A stretch of DNA of 51,950 nucleotides from an uncultured Flavobacteriales bacterium (GTDB lineage: Bacteria; Bacteroidota; Bacteroidia; Flavobacteriales_D; Crocinitomicaceae). The position numbers and the translations under genes are program-made. The stretch spans positions 1 to 51,950 of the forward strand of contig CALJKJ010000031.1 in assembly GCA_937973685.1 (NCBI GenBank), in the 5' to 3' direction. Numbering within the stretch: position 1 is the first letter of the stretch; every line of letters starts with the position of its first letter. The notes below the pieces were generated by a model. That model was not told the DNA's origin and made no database searches. It was given only the letters and a program-made list of their open reading frames with translations. Shown one piece after another: positions 9,816 through 17,386 of this stretch.

Positions 9816-10238
9816 ATGAACGAGTCAACAAAAGCAGTCGATAAAATCAACCAGTTCAACAAAAACACCCTAATGGAAAGTTTGGGTATTGAATGTGTCG
9901 AACTCGGAAAGGATTTTGTAGTTGCAACCATGCCGGTCGACCACCGTACGCACCAACCAATGGGTTTGTTGCATGGTGGTGCTAGTGCGGCACTCATCGA
10001 AACAATTGGTTCAATGGGCTCAGCTGCATTTGTCGACTTGACAAAATTTGCTCCTGTTGGTTTGGAAATAAATGCGAATCATGTTGCTGGAGTAAAATCA
10101 GGCATGGTCCGCGGAGAAGGTAAATTGATTCATGCAGGTAAACGAACGCACGTGTGGCAAGTTGACATCAAAGACGATGCAAGTAATAAGTTGATTTGCA
10201 CAGGTCGCTTAACGGTCATGCTTGTTCCGATTGGTTAA
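9816..10238 (+). CDS. menI: Hotdog-fold thioesterase, probable DHNA-CoA hydrolase (MenI)
   Basis: A 140-residue protein close in pattern to E. coli MenI/YdiI: the block MPVDHRTHQPMGLLHGGASAA followed by ETIGSMG contains the HGG(A)S...E catalytic signature of the PaaI/4HBT-II hotdog family, and GLEINANHV follows. It would release 1,4-dihydroxy-2-naphthoate from its CoA ester in menaquinone synthesis. The assignment is strengthened by context: isochorismate synthase begins at the very next base after its stop, and menD follows. A TACTTTTG promoter box lies at 9792-9799, 16 nt ahead of the ATG. A general acyl-CoA thioesterase is the main alternative. Confidence 0.82.
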   Translation: MNESTKAVDKINQFNKNTLMESLGIECVELGKDFVVATMPVDHRTHQPMGLLHGGASAALIETIGSMGSAAFVDLTKFAPVGLEINANHVAGVKSGMVRGEGKLIHAGKRTHVWQVDIKDDASNKLICTGRLTVMLVPIG

Positions 10239-11201
10239 ATGGCAACACTAATTTACAAATACCCTAACGAGGACACGGTTTATCAACTAAAAGGTGAATT
10301 TCATCAATTGTTGACTGGAGAAGAACCTACTGGTTTTGTCGTAACTGACTTCTTGCACCAACAAGTTTATTTGTTTCAGCAAAACGAAGCCATTCCACAA
10401 TCTGTTCATTATTCAAAAAACAAACCTTTCGTTATCTCAAAACGAGATTATCAAATAGAAGCACAAGCTTTGTTGAATGCGTTTTCAATTGCACATGTCG
10501 AAAAAGCAGTCTATTCCCGCGTGAAATCGGTTCCGTTTGATGCAACGAAAGCAGAGGAACTGTTTGAACAATTGTGCATTCAGTACCCAGCAGCTTTTTG
10601 TTATGTAATTGCTTCGGAACATTTTGGAACGTGGGTTGGCGCAACGCCAGAAGTGTTGGTGAAAAGTGAAGGAAAACAGTTGGAAACAATCGCTTTGGCG
10701 GGAACACATTCCGCAGCTGTTTCATCGATATGGACGGAGAAAGAAAGCGAAGAACACCAATATGTTGTCACAGCGATTAACCAAACATTGGTACGTAATG
10801 CCTGTGAAAACATCCAAAAAAGCGAAGCGTATGAAGTGAATGCTGGTCCTGTTGTTCATTTGAAAACAGATTTCAGTGCTGAAATAACAACAAATTCTCC
10901 ATGGGCGATAGCTATGGACTTGCATCCTACGCCAGCCGTTTGCGGTACGCCGCGCATGCATGCGTTGGACTTATTACTTTCTCGAGAAATGCACCAACGT
11001 GATTTGTATGCTGGAATTATTGGCTGGAATGATCTGTCCGCATCACGCTTGTTTGTTAATTTAAGATGCGCACAATTAATCGATCAACAAGCCTTTTTAT
11101 ATGTTGGTGGCGGCTTTACCAAAGATTCTATTCCTGATTCGGAATGGGACGAAACTGAAAACAAAGCTCGCACCTTAATCAATGTGATGGAATCCCTTTG
11201 A
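10239..11201 (+). CDS. menF: Isochorismate synthase
   Basis: A 320-residue chorismate-binding enzyme converting chorismate to isochorismate, the first menaquinone-specific step. Family motifs appear in order: ATPEVLVKSEGKQLETIALAGT, EHQYVVTAI, HLKTDFSAEI, LHPTPAVCGTPR, RDLYAGIIGW and GGGFTKDSIPDSEWDETENKA, the last holding the Mg-binding glutamates. It is shorter than E. coli MenF (about 430 residues) because much of the non-catalytic N-terminal subdomain is missing, as in many Bacteroidota. ATG 10239 follows the menI stop with no gap, so translation is probably coupled. Salicylate-forming homologues exist, but the menD neighbour argues for menaquinone. Confidence 0.9.
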   Translation: MATLIYKYPNEDTVYQLKGEFHQLLTGEEPTGFVVTDFLHQQVYLFQQNEAIPQSVHYSKNKPFVISKRDYQIEAQALLNAFSIAHVEKAVYSRVKSVPFDATKAEELFEQLCIQYPAAFCYVIASEHFGTWVGATPEVLVKSEGKQLETIALAGTHSAAVSSIWTEKESEEHQYVVTAINQTLVRNACENIQKSEAYEVNAGPVVHLKTDFSAEITTNSPWAIAMDLHPTPAVCGTPRMHALDLLLSREMHQRDLYAGIIGWNDLSASRLFVNLRCAQLIDQQAFLYVGGGFTKDSIPDSEWDETENKARTLINVMESL

Positions 11202-11228
11202 TTTTTTTAATTAGTTCAGCTTTTTGTG

Positions 11229-11258
11229 TTGTTCTTCGCTGGTAAAACTTTAAATTTA
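11229..11258 (+). promoter_or_regulatory. Promoter of menD, giving a nearly leaderless mRNA
   Basis: TTG (11229-11231), a 19-nt spacer and TAAATTTA (11251-11258) match the Bacteroidota sigma-A promoter with one deviation (final A instead of G). The menD ATG is only 4 nt downstream, so transcription should begin at or next to the start codon. Confidence 0.6.
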
Positions 11259-11262
11259 CACC

Positions 11263-12969
11263 ATGAAAACAAGTGCAAAGTTAGAAGTGCAATTAATTGT
11301 TGCAGCCTGCAAAAAAGTTGGGATTACGAAAGTTGTCCTTTCGCCAGGCTCACGCAATGCACCGTTTTCAATCGCTTTTGATGAAGACCCAGATTTTGAA
11401 GTGTTCGTTATAACCGATGAGCGCTCAGCTGCTTTTTATGCAATGGGCATGGCTCAAAAATTGAATCAACCAGTCGCAATCGCTTGTACTTCGGGCTCTG
11501 CTCCGTTGAATTATTTCCCTGCAATTGCAGAAGCTTTTTACCAACAAATTCCATTAGTTGTTATCACAGCTGACCGTCCACAAGAATGGATCAATCAAGG
11601 AGATGGACAAACAATCCAACAAAAAGAAGTATTTGGTCAGCATGTACTTGCTTTTGCACAATTGAATCCCATTTTCTCTGACGACCAACGTTGGATGTTT
11701 GAACGCCAACTTGCAGAGACGCTGCAACGCGCGAATGGAACTGTCAAAGGTCCCGTTCATTTGAATGTTCCCTTGTCGGAACCATTGTACGAAACGGTTG
11801 AGGTAGCTGAAGGACTAAACAATTGGATGCAGCTTGCATCAAACGAAGTTGTGTTATCACAGCAAGATGAAGTATACCTGAAAGAGCTATTAGCAACTCG
11901 TAAAAAGCGGTTATTGATCATTGGTCAACAACAAAAGGATGAAAAACTTCAATTGTTAATTGACGAATTATTGAAAGATGGCTCCGTTGCTGTTTTAGTA
12001 GAACATACGTCAAACATACAATCAGAATATGCAGTGCACTGTATTGATCGTGCATTGAATTGCATGAAACAAACTGACGTAAACACTTACCAGCCAGATG
12101 TCATTATTACGATTGGTGGCGCTGTAATTTCCAAACGAATCAAACGCTTTTTGAGAAATGCGCAAGCACCTGTTATTCGTTTTGGAGCAGCATTTCCAAC
12201 GATGGACACGTACCAACACCTTGCATTTACAAGTGAAACTTCTGCCTTGAATGGGGTGCAGTTTATCTTGCGCTTTTTGCAAGAAAATCCTGCGCAATCG
12301 CGTTTTGCTTTTCATTGGAAAACGTTGGATTATCAGAGTGAAATTGCAGCGGAAAACACCTTGCAATCGGTTCCTTTTTCCGATTTAAAAGTAATGGAAG
12401 AAGTATTGCAGGTTATTCCAGATAATGCGCACATTCACTTAGCTAATAGTTCAATAGTGCGCTACGCATTGTTATTCAATCCAGTGAAAGGAACACATTA
12501 TTGGTGTAACAGAGGAACAAGTGGAATCGATGGTAGTACCTCAACTGCAGCAGGTATAGCCTTGATGAATACGGACGAATGCCATGTGTTGATATCGGGT
12601 GATTTATCATTTTTCTATGATTCAAATGCCTTGTGGAATCCGCACTTGCCTTCAAACTTACGCATCATCATTATCAATAACGGTGGGGGAGATATTTTCA
12701 ACATTATTCCAGGTCCGAAAACGACCAATCAACACGAACGAATTTTCTTAGCACAACACAATCAGAGTGCTGAATACCTGTGCAAAATGGTTGAACTTTC
12801 TTATACAAAAGTAACAGCTGAAGACCAGCTTGCTGCTTGCTGGTTGGATTTCTTTGAATTTTCTTCAAGTGATAAACCAAAAGTAATTGAAGTGATGACT
12901 GCTGGAATTGAAAACAGCGCTTGGTTGGATTATTTTTTCGATCAAAGTAAAGAACTAATTAATAATTAA
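11263..12969 (+). CDS. menD: SEPHCHC synthase (menaquinone biosynthesis)
   Basis: A 568-residue thiamine diphosphate enzyme that joins 2-oxoglutarate to isochorismate. The N-terminal domain has the MenD signature SPGSRNAPFSIAF and the ThDP-activating Glu region (TDERSAAFYAMGMA). The C-terminal ThDP-binding domain has GDLSFFYDSNALW and NNGGGDIFNIIPG. Length matches the family (about 550-580). It follows menF by 61 nt but has its own promoter motif, so it may be read both from the menI promoter and separately. Together the three genes cover chorismate to SEPHCHC plus the late thioester hydrolysis; menH, menC, menE, menB and menA are not in the window. Confidence 0.96.
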   Translation: MKTSAKLEVQLIVAACKKVGITKVVLSPGSRNAPFSIAFDEDPDFEVFVITDERSAAFYAMGMAQKLNQPVAIACTSGSAPLNYFPAIAEAFYQQIPLVVITADRPQEWINQGDGQTIQQKEVFGQHVLAFAQLNPIFSDDQRWMFERQLAETLQRANGTVKGPVHLNVPLSEPLYETVEVAEGLNNWMQLASNEVVLSQQDEVYLKELLATRKKRLLIIGQQQKDEKLQLLIDELLKDGSVAVLVEHTSNIQSEYAVHCIDRALNCMKQTDVNTYQPDVIITIGGAVISKRIKRFLRNAQAPVIRFGAAFPTMDTYQHLAFTSETSALNGVQFILRFLQENPAQSRFAFHWKTLDYQSEIAAENTLQSVPFSDLKVMEEVLQVIPDNAHIHLANSSIVRYALLFNPVKGTHYWCNRGTSGIDGSTSTAAGIALMNTDECHVLISGDLSFFYDSNALWNPHLPSNLRIIIINNGGGDIFNIIPGPKTTNQHERIFLAQHNQSAEYLCKMVELSYTKVTAEDQLAACWLDFFEFSSSDKPKVIEVMTAGIENSAWLDYFFDQSKELINN

Positions 12970-13026
12970 CGATTCGTTTGTGCTTCAAGCAAGGACAACG
13001 CTTATTTTTGTACTAAATAAAACAAC

Positions 13027-13788
13027 GTGGATTTAGCAATATTAACAACAGGAACTGGGATTTTTTATCTGGTTGTATTAACACTTTTAGAAATCGTTTT
13101 AGGGATCGATAACATCATCTTCATTTCGATAATAACGGATAAATTAATCAAAAAAGACCAACGCAAAGCACGCGTAATTGGGTTGTCATTGGCCTTAATT
13201 ATTCGCTTGTTTTTATTGTCTATTGTTGCGCAAATCATGGCAATGGTTGCACCGTTGTTTCCGAATACAACGCTTGAATTCTTAAAAGAGTTTTCTGGAC
13301 AAAGTATTGTGTTATTAATCGGTGGATTGTTTTTGATTTACAAATCGGCAGCAGAAATGCACGAAAGCATCAAAGGTCACGAAATAGCTAAAAAAGAGAA
13401 GAAAACACGATTGAGTGCGGTTATTTTCCAAATTGTGATGATTGATTTGGTGTTTAGCTTCGATTCTGTTATTTCAGCTATCGGTATGACAAATGACATT
13501 TCGCACGAAGCGCATGGAAATCCCTTGGTGATTATTTTTGCTGCAGTGATTATTTCCATGATTATCATGTTGATTTTTGCTAAACCAATCAGCGATTTCA
13601 TCAATGCACGCCCAACGATTAAAATGATTGCCCTTGCGTTTTTAACAACGATTGGAGTCGTGTTAATTGCAGAAGCATTTGGCGAGGAAATTCCAAAAGG
13701 ATACATCTATTTCGCAATGGTTTATGCCTTGTTGGTGGAGTTCTTGAATATCCGAATGCGCAAAAACAAAGGTGAACCAGAACGTTAA
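13027..13788 (+). CDS. TerC/Alx family integral membrane protein
   Basis: A 253-residue membrane protein with about seven hydrophobic segments and the TerC family signature LEIVLGIDNIIFISII (residues 17-32), plus VMIDLVFSFDSVISAIGMTND in the second half; both contain the conserved acidic residues in membrane helices. Family members are associated with tellurite resistance or manganese export; recent work supports Mn2+ efflux for Alx/TerC. The start is GTG, with a TATTTTTG promoter box at 13003-13010. The next gene overlaps its stop by 1 nt (TAATG), so at least the following three small genes look cotranscribed. Confidence 0.9.
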   Translation: MDLAILTTGTGIFYLVVLTLLEIVLGIDNIIFISIITDKLIKKDQRKARVIGLSLALIIRLFLLSIVAQIMAMVAPLFPNTTLEFLKEFSGQSIVLLIGGLFLIYKSAAEMHESIKGHEIAKKEKKTRLSAVIFQIVMIDLVFSFDSVISAIGMTNDISHEAHGNPLVIIFAAVIISMIIMLIFAKPISDFINARPTIKMIALAFLTTIGVVLIAEAFGEEIPKGYIYFAMVYALLVEFLNIRMRKNKGEPER

Positions 13789-14360
13789 TGAACGCAGAAA
13801 TACAACAGTTTTTTGGCCTTGAGTCGCTAGAAGATGCCTTGGATGCAATGGAAGCTGAATTGTTTGAAATCAAACAGTTTTTTCTAACGAAACCCTTGCT
13901 TTGGAAAACTGCTCAACCAAAGTTAAAGCGATTAGCGCAATTCCAACAGTTTGAAACAGCGCAGTCAACTGCTTCGTTTGATGTCGATCCAAGCATTTTC
14001 TCAACGAATGAAATCCTTACGCCAACTGCTTGGTGGAAAGTGTACAGTCAATTTAAATTGAATTGGAAAACGAATGTTGCGCAAGCTTTTTCAGCAGGAG
14101 CTTTGATTACTTGTATCAATGAAGGAATTGCGCAAGAGGAACAACTGTTATTACAAGTTGCCGATTTCAATGAATTGGACGGTCAACCGGTTTTTGGAAA
14201 AGAACCAGACCCCATGATTTTACAACACGGTTTTTCGGTAGTAGCACAACATTCAATTCAGAATTGGCAAGAAATCATAAAAAACAAGGATAAATTCACG
14301 TTTGATTTTCTAGTAGCGCTAAAGCGATTATCTTTGTTGCGTCAATATTTAACAGCATGA
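13788..14360 (+). CDS. Uncharacterised helical protein
   Basis: A 190-residue soluble-looking protein that I do not recognise. It has no signal peptide, no membrane segment and no known motif. It opens with an acidic amphipathic stretch (LEDALDAMEAELFEIKQ) and is predicted mostly helical by eye. Translation is probably coupled to terC, because ATG overlaps the terC stop by one base, and its own stop overlaps the next ATG by 4 nt (ATGA). The tight packing between TerC and a DUF493 protein says it is expressed with them, but gives no function. The reading frame and codon use resemble neighbouring genes, so it is likely real. Confidence 0.75.
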   Translation: MNAEIQQFFGLESLEDALDAMEAELFEIKQFFLTKPLLWKTAQPKLKRLAQFQQFETAQSTASFDVDPSIFSTNEILTPTAWWKVYSQFKLNWKTNVAQAFSAGALITCINEGIAQEEQLLLQVADFNELDGQPVFGKEPDPMILQHGFSVVAQHSIQNWQEIIKNKDKFTFDFLVALKRLSLLRQYLTA

Positions 14361-14626
14361 TTGAAGATCCGTTTATTAAATTGCGCGAGCAGTTGGACTT
14401 ATTGGAATGGCCAAACGTTTATTTCTTTAAATTCATTGTTCCAAACGAACCACATTTACTGGCGTTAGCTTCGGCGCTTTTTACGGAAACAGCAGACATT
14501 ACTTTTCACGAATCAAAAACGGGAAAATACATCAGTGTAAGTGCAAAAGAAATGATGTTAGATGTTGATTCCATCATTGCCGTTTATCACAAAGCAGCGC
14601 TCATCAAAGGCATCGTATCACTATGA
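14357..14626 (+). CDS. DUF493 (YbeD-like) family protein
   Basis: An 89-residue protein with the size and pattern of E. coli YbeD: an N-terminal WPNVYFFKFIVP strand, a helix, then SKTGKYISVSAKEMM and a second helix ending IVSL, the alpha/beta ACT-like (ferredoxin-like) arrangement. In E. coli ybeD sits beside lipoate genes and resembles the regulatory domain of ACT proteins; its function is not settled. Here it overlaps the genes on both sides by 4 nt (ATGA), showing translational coupling in the terC operon. The assignment rests on length and pattern only. Confidence 0.7.
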   Translation: MIEDPFIKLREQLDLLEWPNVYFFKFIVPNEPHLLALASALFTETADITFHESKTGKYISVSAKEMMLDVDSIIAVYHKAALIKGIVSL

Positions 14627-15108
14627 AAAAAAATAGAATCATCTCCCTTATTGTACTCAGTTTCTTGCTGAGCGCGTTTATTTTTATCCGCGTAAATTTT
14701 GTCAAAAACATCCGTTCTTGGGAAAGTTACTTGTTAGCTTCCATCATTGGATTAACGGCGGTATCGATGTTGGTACTAGCTTACAGAATGATTTTGAAAC
14801 GCTTGCAAAAAGGAGAAATCAATCAAGCAGATTATGCCAAATTATACGAACTCGAAAAAAGTCCGGTGAGTGGAGAGGTGGAGTTTTATTTCACAATTGA
14901 AACAAGCAAAGTGATAACATTCAGTATTTTAGATGAAAACTTAGCGCAACTTTTGGTATTGAAAGAAGCAGAAATGAAAAGTGGTGGTCACATTATTCGT
15001 TTTGATTCCAGTCAACTTGCAAACGGGATTTATTTTTATTGTTTGGAAACAGACAATCAAAAAACGTTGAAAAAAATGAAGATAAATCATGACAAGCTGT
15101 CAGATTAA
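14623..15108 (+). CDS. Small membrane protein with a T9SS-tail-like C-terminal beta domain
   Basis: A 161-residue protein. Two hydrophobic helices (about 7-25 and 38-58) are separated by a short loop, followed by a basic linker (RMILKRLQKGEINQADYAKLYELEK). Residues 80-155 look like the type A T9SS sorting fold: a VEFYFTIETSKVITFSILDEN strand pair, then a strand-turn ending GIYFYCLETDNQKTLKKMKI, very similar to the GIYFVKF...KKLTIKK tail of the 8055 gene. A cargo tail on a two-helix membrane anchor without a signal peptide is unexpected. It is the last gene of the terC operon, overlapping DUF493 by 4 nt. Function unknown. Confidence 0.72.
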   Translation: MKKNRIISLIVLSFLLSAFIFIRVNFVKNIRSWESYLLASIIGLTAVSMLVLAYRMILKRLQKGEINQADYAKLYELEKSPVSGEVEFYFTIETSKVITFSILDENLAQLLVLKEAEMKSGGHIIRFDSSQLANGIYFYCLETDNQKTLKKMKINHDKLSD

Positions 15109-15192
15109 ATTCGTTGGCAATAATTTTGAAGAACAAAAAAGTAATAGTAATTTTATACCGGCGCTTTGTGTCGCTTTAAACAAATAGAAAAT

Positions 15193-15510
15193 ATGGCAGT
15201 AGAAATCACAGATGCAAATTTCGAAGAAATTGTATTGAAATCAGAAAAACCAGTTTTGGTTGACTTTTGGGCTGAATGGTGTGGTCCTTGTAGAATGTTA
15301 GGTCCAATCGTAGAAGAAATGGCTACAGAATATGAAGGTCGTGCTATTATTGGAAAAGTAAATGTTGACGAAAACCCTGGTGTATCAGCTAAGTTTGGTA
15401 TCAGAAACATCCCAACAGTTATTTTTGTTAAAGGAGGTGAAATTGCTGACAAGTCAGTTGGAGCAGTTCCAAAACCACAATTAACAGCAAAATTAGACGC
15501 GATTTTATAA
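15193..15510 (+). CDS. trxA: Thioredoxin
   Basis: A 105-residue cytoplasmic thioredoxin with the WCGPC active site in LVDFWAEWCGPCRM, the conserved cis-Pro in IRNIPTVIFVKGG, and standard length. It reduces disulfides in enzymes such as ribonucleotide reductase and methionine sulfoxide reductases. The frame is open back to a TTG at 15166, but that codon gives an atypical extension (MCRFKQIEN), so ATG 15193 is chosen. It is separated from the terC operon by 84 nt and ends in a strong terminator, so it is probably monocistronic. Three msrB/thioredoxin-linked genes elsewhere in the window could use it as reductant. Confidence 0.97.
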   Translation: MAVEITDANFEEIVLKSEKPVLVDFWAEWCGPCRMLGPIVEEMATEYEGRAIIGKVNVDENPGVSAKFGIRNIPTVIFVKGGEIADKSVGAVPKPQLTAKLDAIL

Positions 15511-15527
15511 TCATACAAATTGCTTTG

Positions 15528-15555
15528 AAGCTTCCTTTTTGGAAGCTTTTTTTTT
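15528..15555 (+). terminator. Rho-independent terminator of trxA
   Basis: AAGCTTCC (15528-15535), a TTTTT loop and GGAAGCTT (15541-15548) are followed by T residues. Confidence 0.9.
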
Positions 15556-15570
15556 GACTAATTTTACACC

Positions 15571-16257
15571 ATGGAAAGTTTTTTAAAACGATTAAAATAT
15601 TACGGTTTCGGATTTGGATTAGGTCTAGTCTTTGTCTTCTTTTTCTTCAAAAACAGAGGATGTACATGGACGCCTGAAAACCGTGTAAAAAACACCATTC
15701 TTGGAAGAGTGCTTGTTGTCAGTGATTCAGAAAAACCCTTGTTAAAAGCAATGGGATTAACCGACAACGACTTGATACACTTCTTGGATGATGGCGATGT
15801 GCAATTTGGTCACAGCAAGAAAAATGGAAATCCGCTTGTTTATAGCATTGTAAAAGAAATCAACCAAAAAGAAGTGGAATTGTGGTTTACCTTACCAGAT
15901 AAAACCTACATATCCGAAGTCCTTGTGCCAAAAAAGTCAATCCAAACAATTTCACACACCAAATCAGGTTTTGGGCGCATGATTCACTTTCCAAACGTAG
16001 GCAATATCGTTTACATGGATGAAAATGATTTTTTCAAAAAAGAAACGGCAAAATTGAAATTGACAAATCCCAAACTTGTGCAGAATTTATTGAAGAAATC
16101 GGGAGAAATTGATTTTCAACGGTCTAATTTAACCACAACAATTCCGGAACAAGTAATACAATTTCGATTAACAAACGAAAAAAAATGTACCGCCAAAACA
16201 ATTTGGTTTCAAGAGCACATTAAATTTGTAGCGTTTTTGAATGATTCACTTCGTTAA
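15571..16257 (+). CDS. Conserved Bacteroidota membrane-anchored protein (DUF4258-like architecture)
   Basis: A 228-residue protein with an N-terminal membrane anchor (YYGFGFGLGLVFVFFFF, residues 11-27) followed by NRGCTWTPENRVKNTIL. This resembles Flavobacteriia proteins of the DUF4258 group, which begin with a similar anchor and a C-x-[WY]-x-P-[ED]-x-RV motif. The body (about 45-228) is mixed alpha/beta with two similar halves, each containing a short helical segment followed by strands; no catalytic motif is recognised. ATG is 4 nt after a TAATTTTA promoter-like box (15559-15566). It lies between trxA and lpxD, in its own transcription unit. Function unknown. Confidence 0.65.
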   Translation: MESFLKRLKYYGFGFGLGLVFVFFFFKNRGCTWTPENRVKNTILGRVLVVSDSEKPLLKAMGLTDNDLIHFLDDGDVQFGHSKKNGNPLVYSIVKEINQKEVELWFTLPDKTYISEVLVPKKSIQTISHTKSGFGRMIHFPNVGNIVYMDENDFFKKETAKLKLTNPKLVQNLLKKSGEIDFQRSNLTTTIPEQVIQFRLTNEKKCTAKTIWFQEHIKFVAFLNDSLR

Positions 16258-16326
16258 TCGTTGATTAAAACATCGTGCTGTTAATAAATCCACGCACTCC
16301 TTCATCAAGTGCATACTGCTTTTTCT

Positions 16327-16334
16327 TACTTTTG
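16327..16334 (+). promoter_or_regulatory. -7 promoter box of the lpx operon
   Basis: TACTTTTG is a full match to TAnnTTTG and ends 5 nt before the lpxD ATG (16340), implying a very short or absent 5' leader. No clear TTG -33 box was seen at the right distance. Confidence 0.5.
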
Positions 16335-16339
16335 TTTAT

Positions 16340-17386
16340 ATGGAGTTTTCTGCACAACAAATAGCGGCATTATTGAACGGAGAGATCTTAGGAAATCCCG
16401 ATCGAGTTGTTGCTGGTTTAGCAAAAATAGAGGAGGGAACAGCGGGAACACTTTCTTTTTTGTCAAACCCAAAATACGAAGAATTTATCTACACAACGGG
16501 TGCTTCAATTTGCATCGTAAATAAAACATTCAAAGCGATCAAGGAGTTGCCTGAAACGCTTACGCTAGTTCTTGTCGACGATGCTTATGCATGCTTTGCG
16601 AAATTATTAGCGGTTTATAATGAAATGCAACAAAAACCGCCGAAAATCGAACAACCATCGTTCATTGCTGAATCGGCGAAAATCGGCGAAGATTTGTATG
16701 TAGGTGCGTTTGCATACATTGGTGAAGGCGCTGTCGTTGGGAATAATGTAAAGATCTATCCCCATGTTTACATTGGTGATGGTGTTGTCATTGGTGATAA
16801 TACAACGCTTTATGCAGGCGTGAAAATTTATGCTGACTGTAAAGTTGGTGCAAATTGCTTATTGCATGCTGGTGTAGTGATTGGAAGTGATGGCTTTGGT
16901 TTTGCGCCAGATGAGAACGGGAAATACAACAAAATCCCACAAATTGGAAATGTTGTAATCGAAGACGATGTTGAAATTGGCGCAAATGCAACTATTGACC
17001 GAGCTACAATGGGGTCAACGTTTATTCGCAAAGGCGTGAAAATTGATAACCTTTGTCAAATCGCTCATAATGTGGAAGTTGGTGAAAACACTGCAATGGC
17101 TGCTTTGGTCGGTGTTGCCGGTTCTGCTAAAATTGGTAAAAACGTAATGATAGGAGGACAAGTAGGTATCGCAGGGCACATTTCAATTGCAGATGGAACA
17201 CTTGTTTATGCGCAGTCTGGCGTTTCTTCAACGGTAAAAGAAAAAGCAAGCTTGATGGGAACACCATCGTTTAACGTAGATGATTACCGCAGATCAGCTG
17301 TAGGATTCAGACGCTTGCCTGATTTGATGAAACGATTAATAGCATTGGAAAAAAGTATACAAACACAAAATAAAGAAGAAAATTAA
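16340..17386 (+). CDS. lpxD: UDP-3-O-acylglucosamine N-acyltransferase (lipid A biosynthesis)
   Basis: A 348-residue enzyme adding the second hydroxyacyl chain to UDP-3-O-acylglucosamine. The N-terminal uridine-binding domain (about 1-100) is followed by a long left-handed beta helix of hexapeptide repeats (about 100-310) and a C-terminal helix. The family core HAGVVIGSDGFGFAPDENGKY and the catalytic His segment NLCQIAHNVEVGENT are present. Length is typical. It heads the lipid A operon: lpxC/fabZ starts at the base after its stop, and lpxA overlaps that gene by 4 nt. The enzyme acts in the cytoplasm at the inner membrane. Confidence 0.97.
   Translation: MEFSAQQIAALLNGEILGNPDRVVAGLAKIEEGTAGTLSFLSNPKYEEFIYTTGASICIVNKTFKAIKELPETLTLVLVDDAYACFAKLLAVYNEMQQKPPKIEQPSFIAESAKIGEDLYVGAFAYIGEGAVVGNNVKIYPHVYIGDGVVIGDNTTLYAGVKIYADCKVGANCLLHAGVVIGSDGFGFAPDENGKYNKIPQIGNVVIEDDVEIGANATIDRATMGSTFIRKGVKIDNLCQIAHNVEVGENTAMAALVGVAGSAKIGKNVMIGGQVGIAGHISIADGTLVYAQSGVSSTVKEKASLMGTPSFNVDDYRRSAVGFRRLPDLMKRLIALEKSIQTQNKEEN

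Noticed and set aside
15166..15192. TTG start extending thioredoxin by nine residues
   Set aside because: The extension is atypical for thioredoxin, and ATG 15193 gives the standard length and N-terminus.
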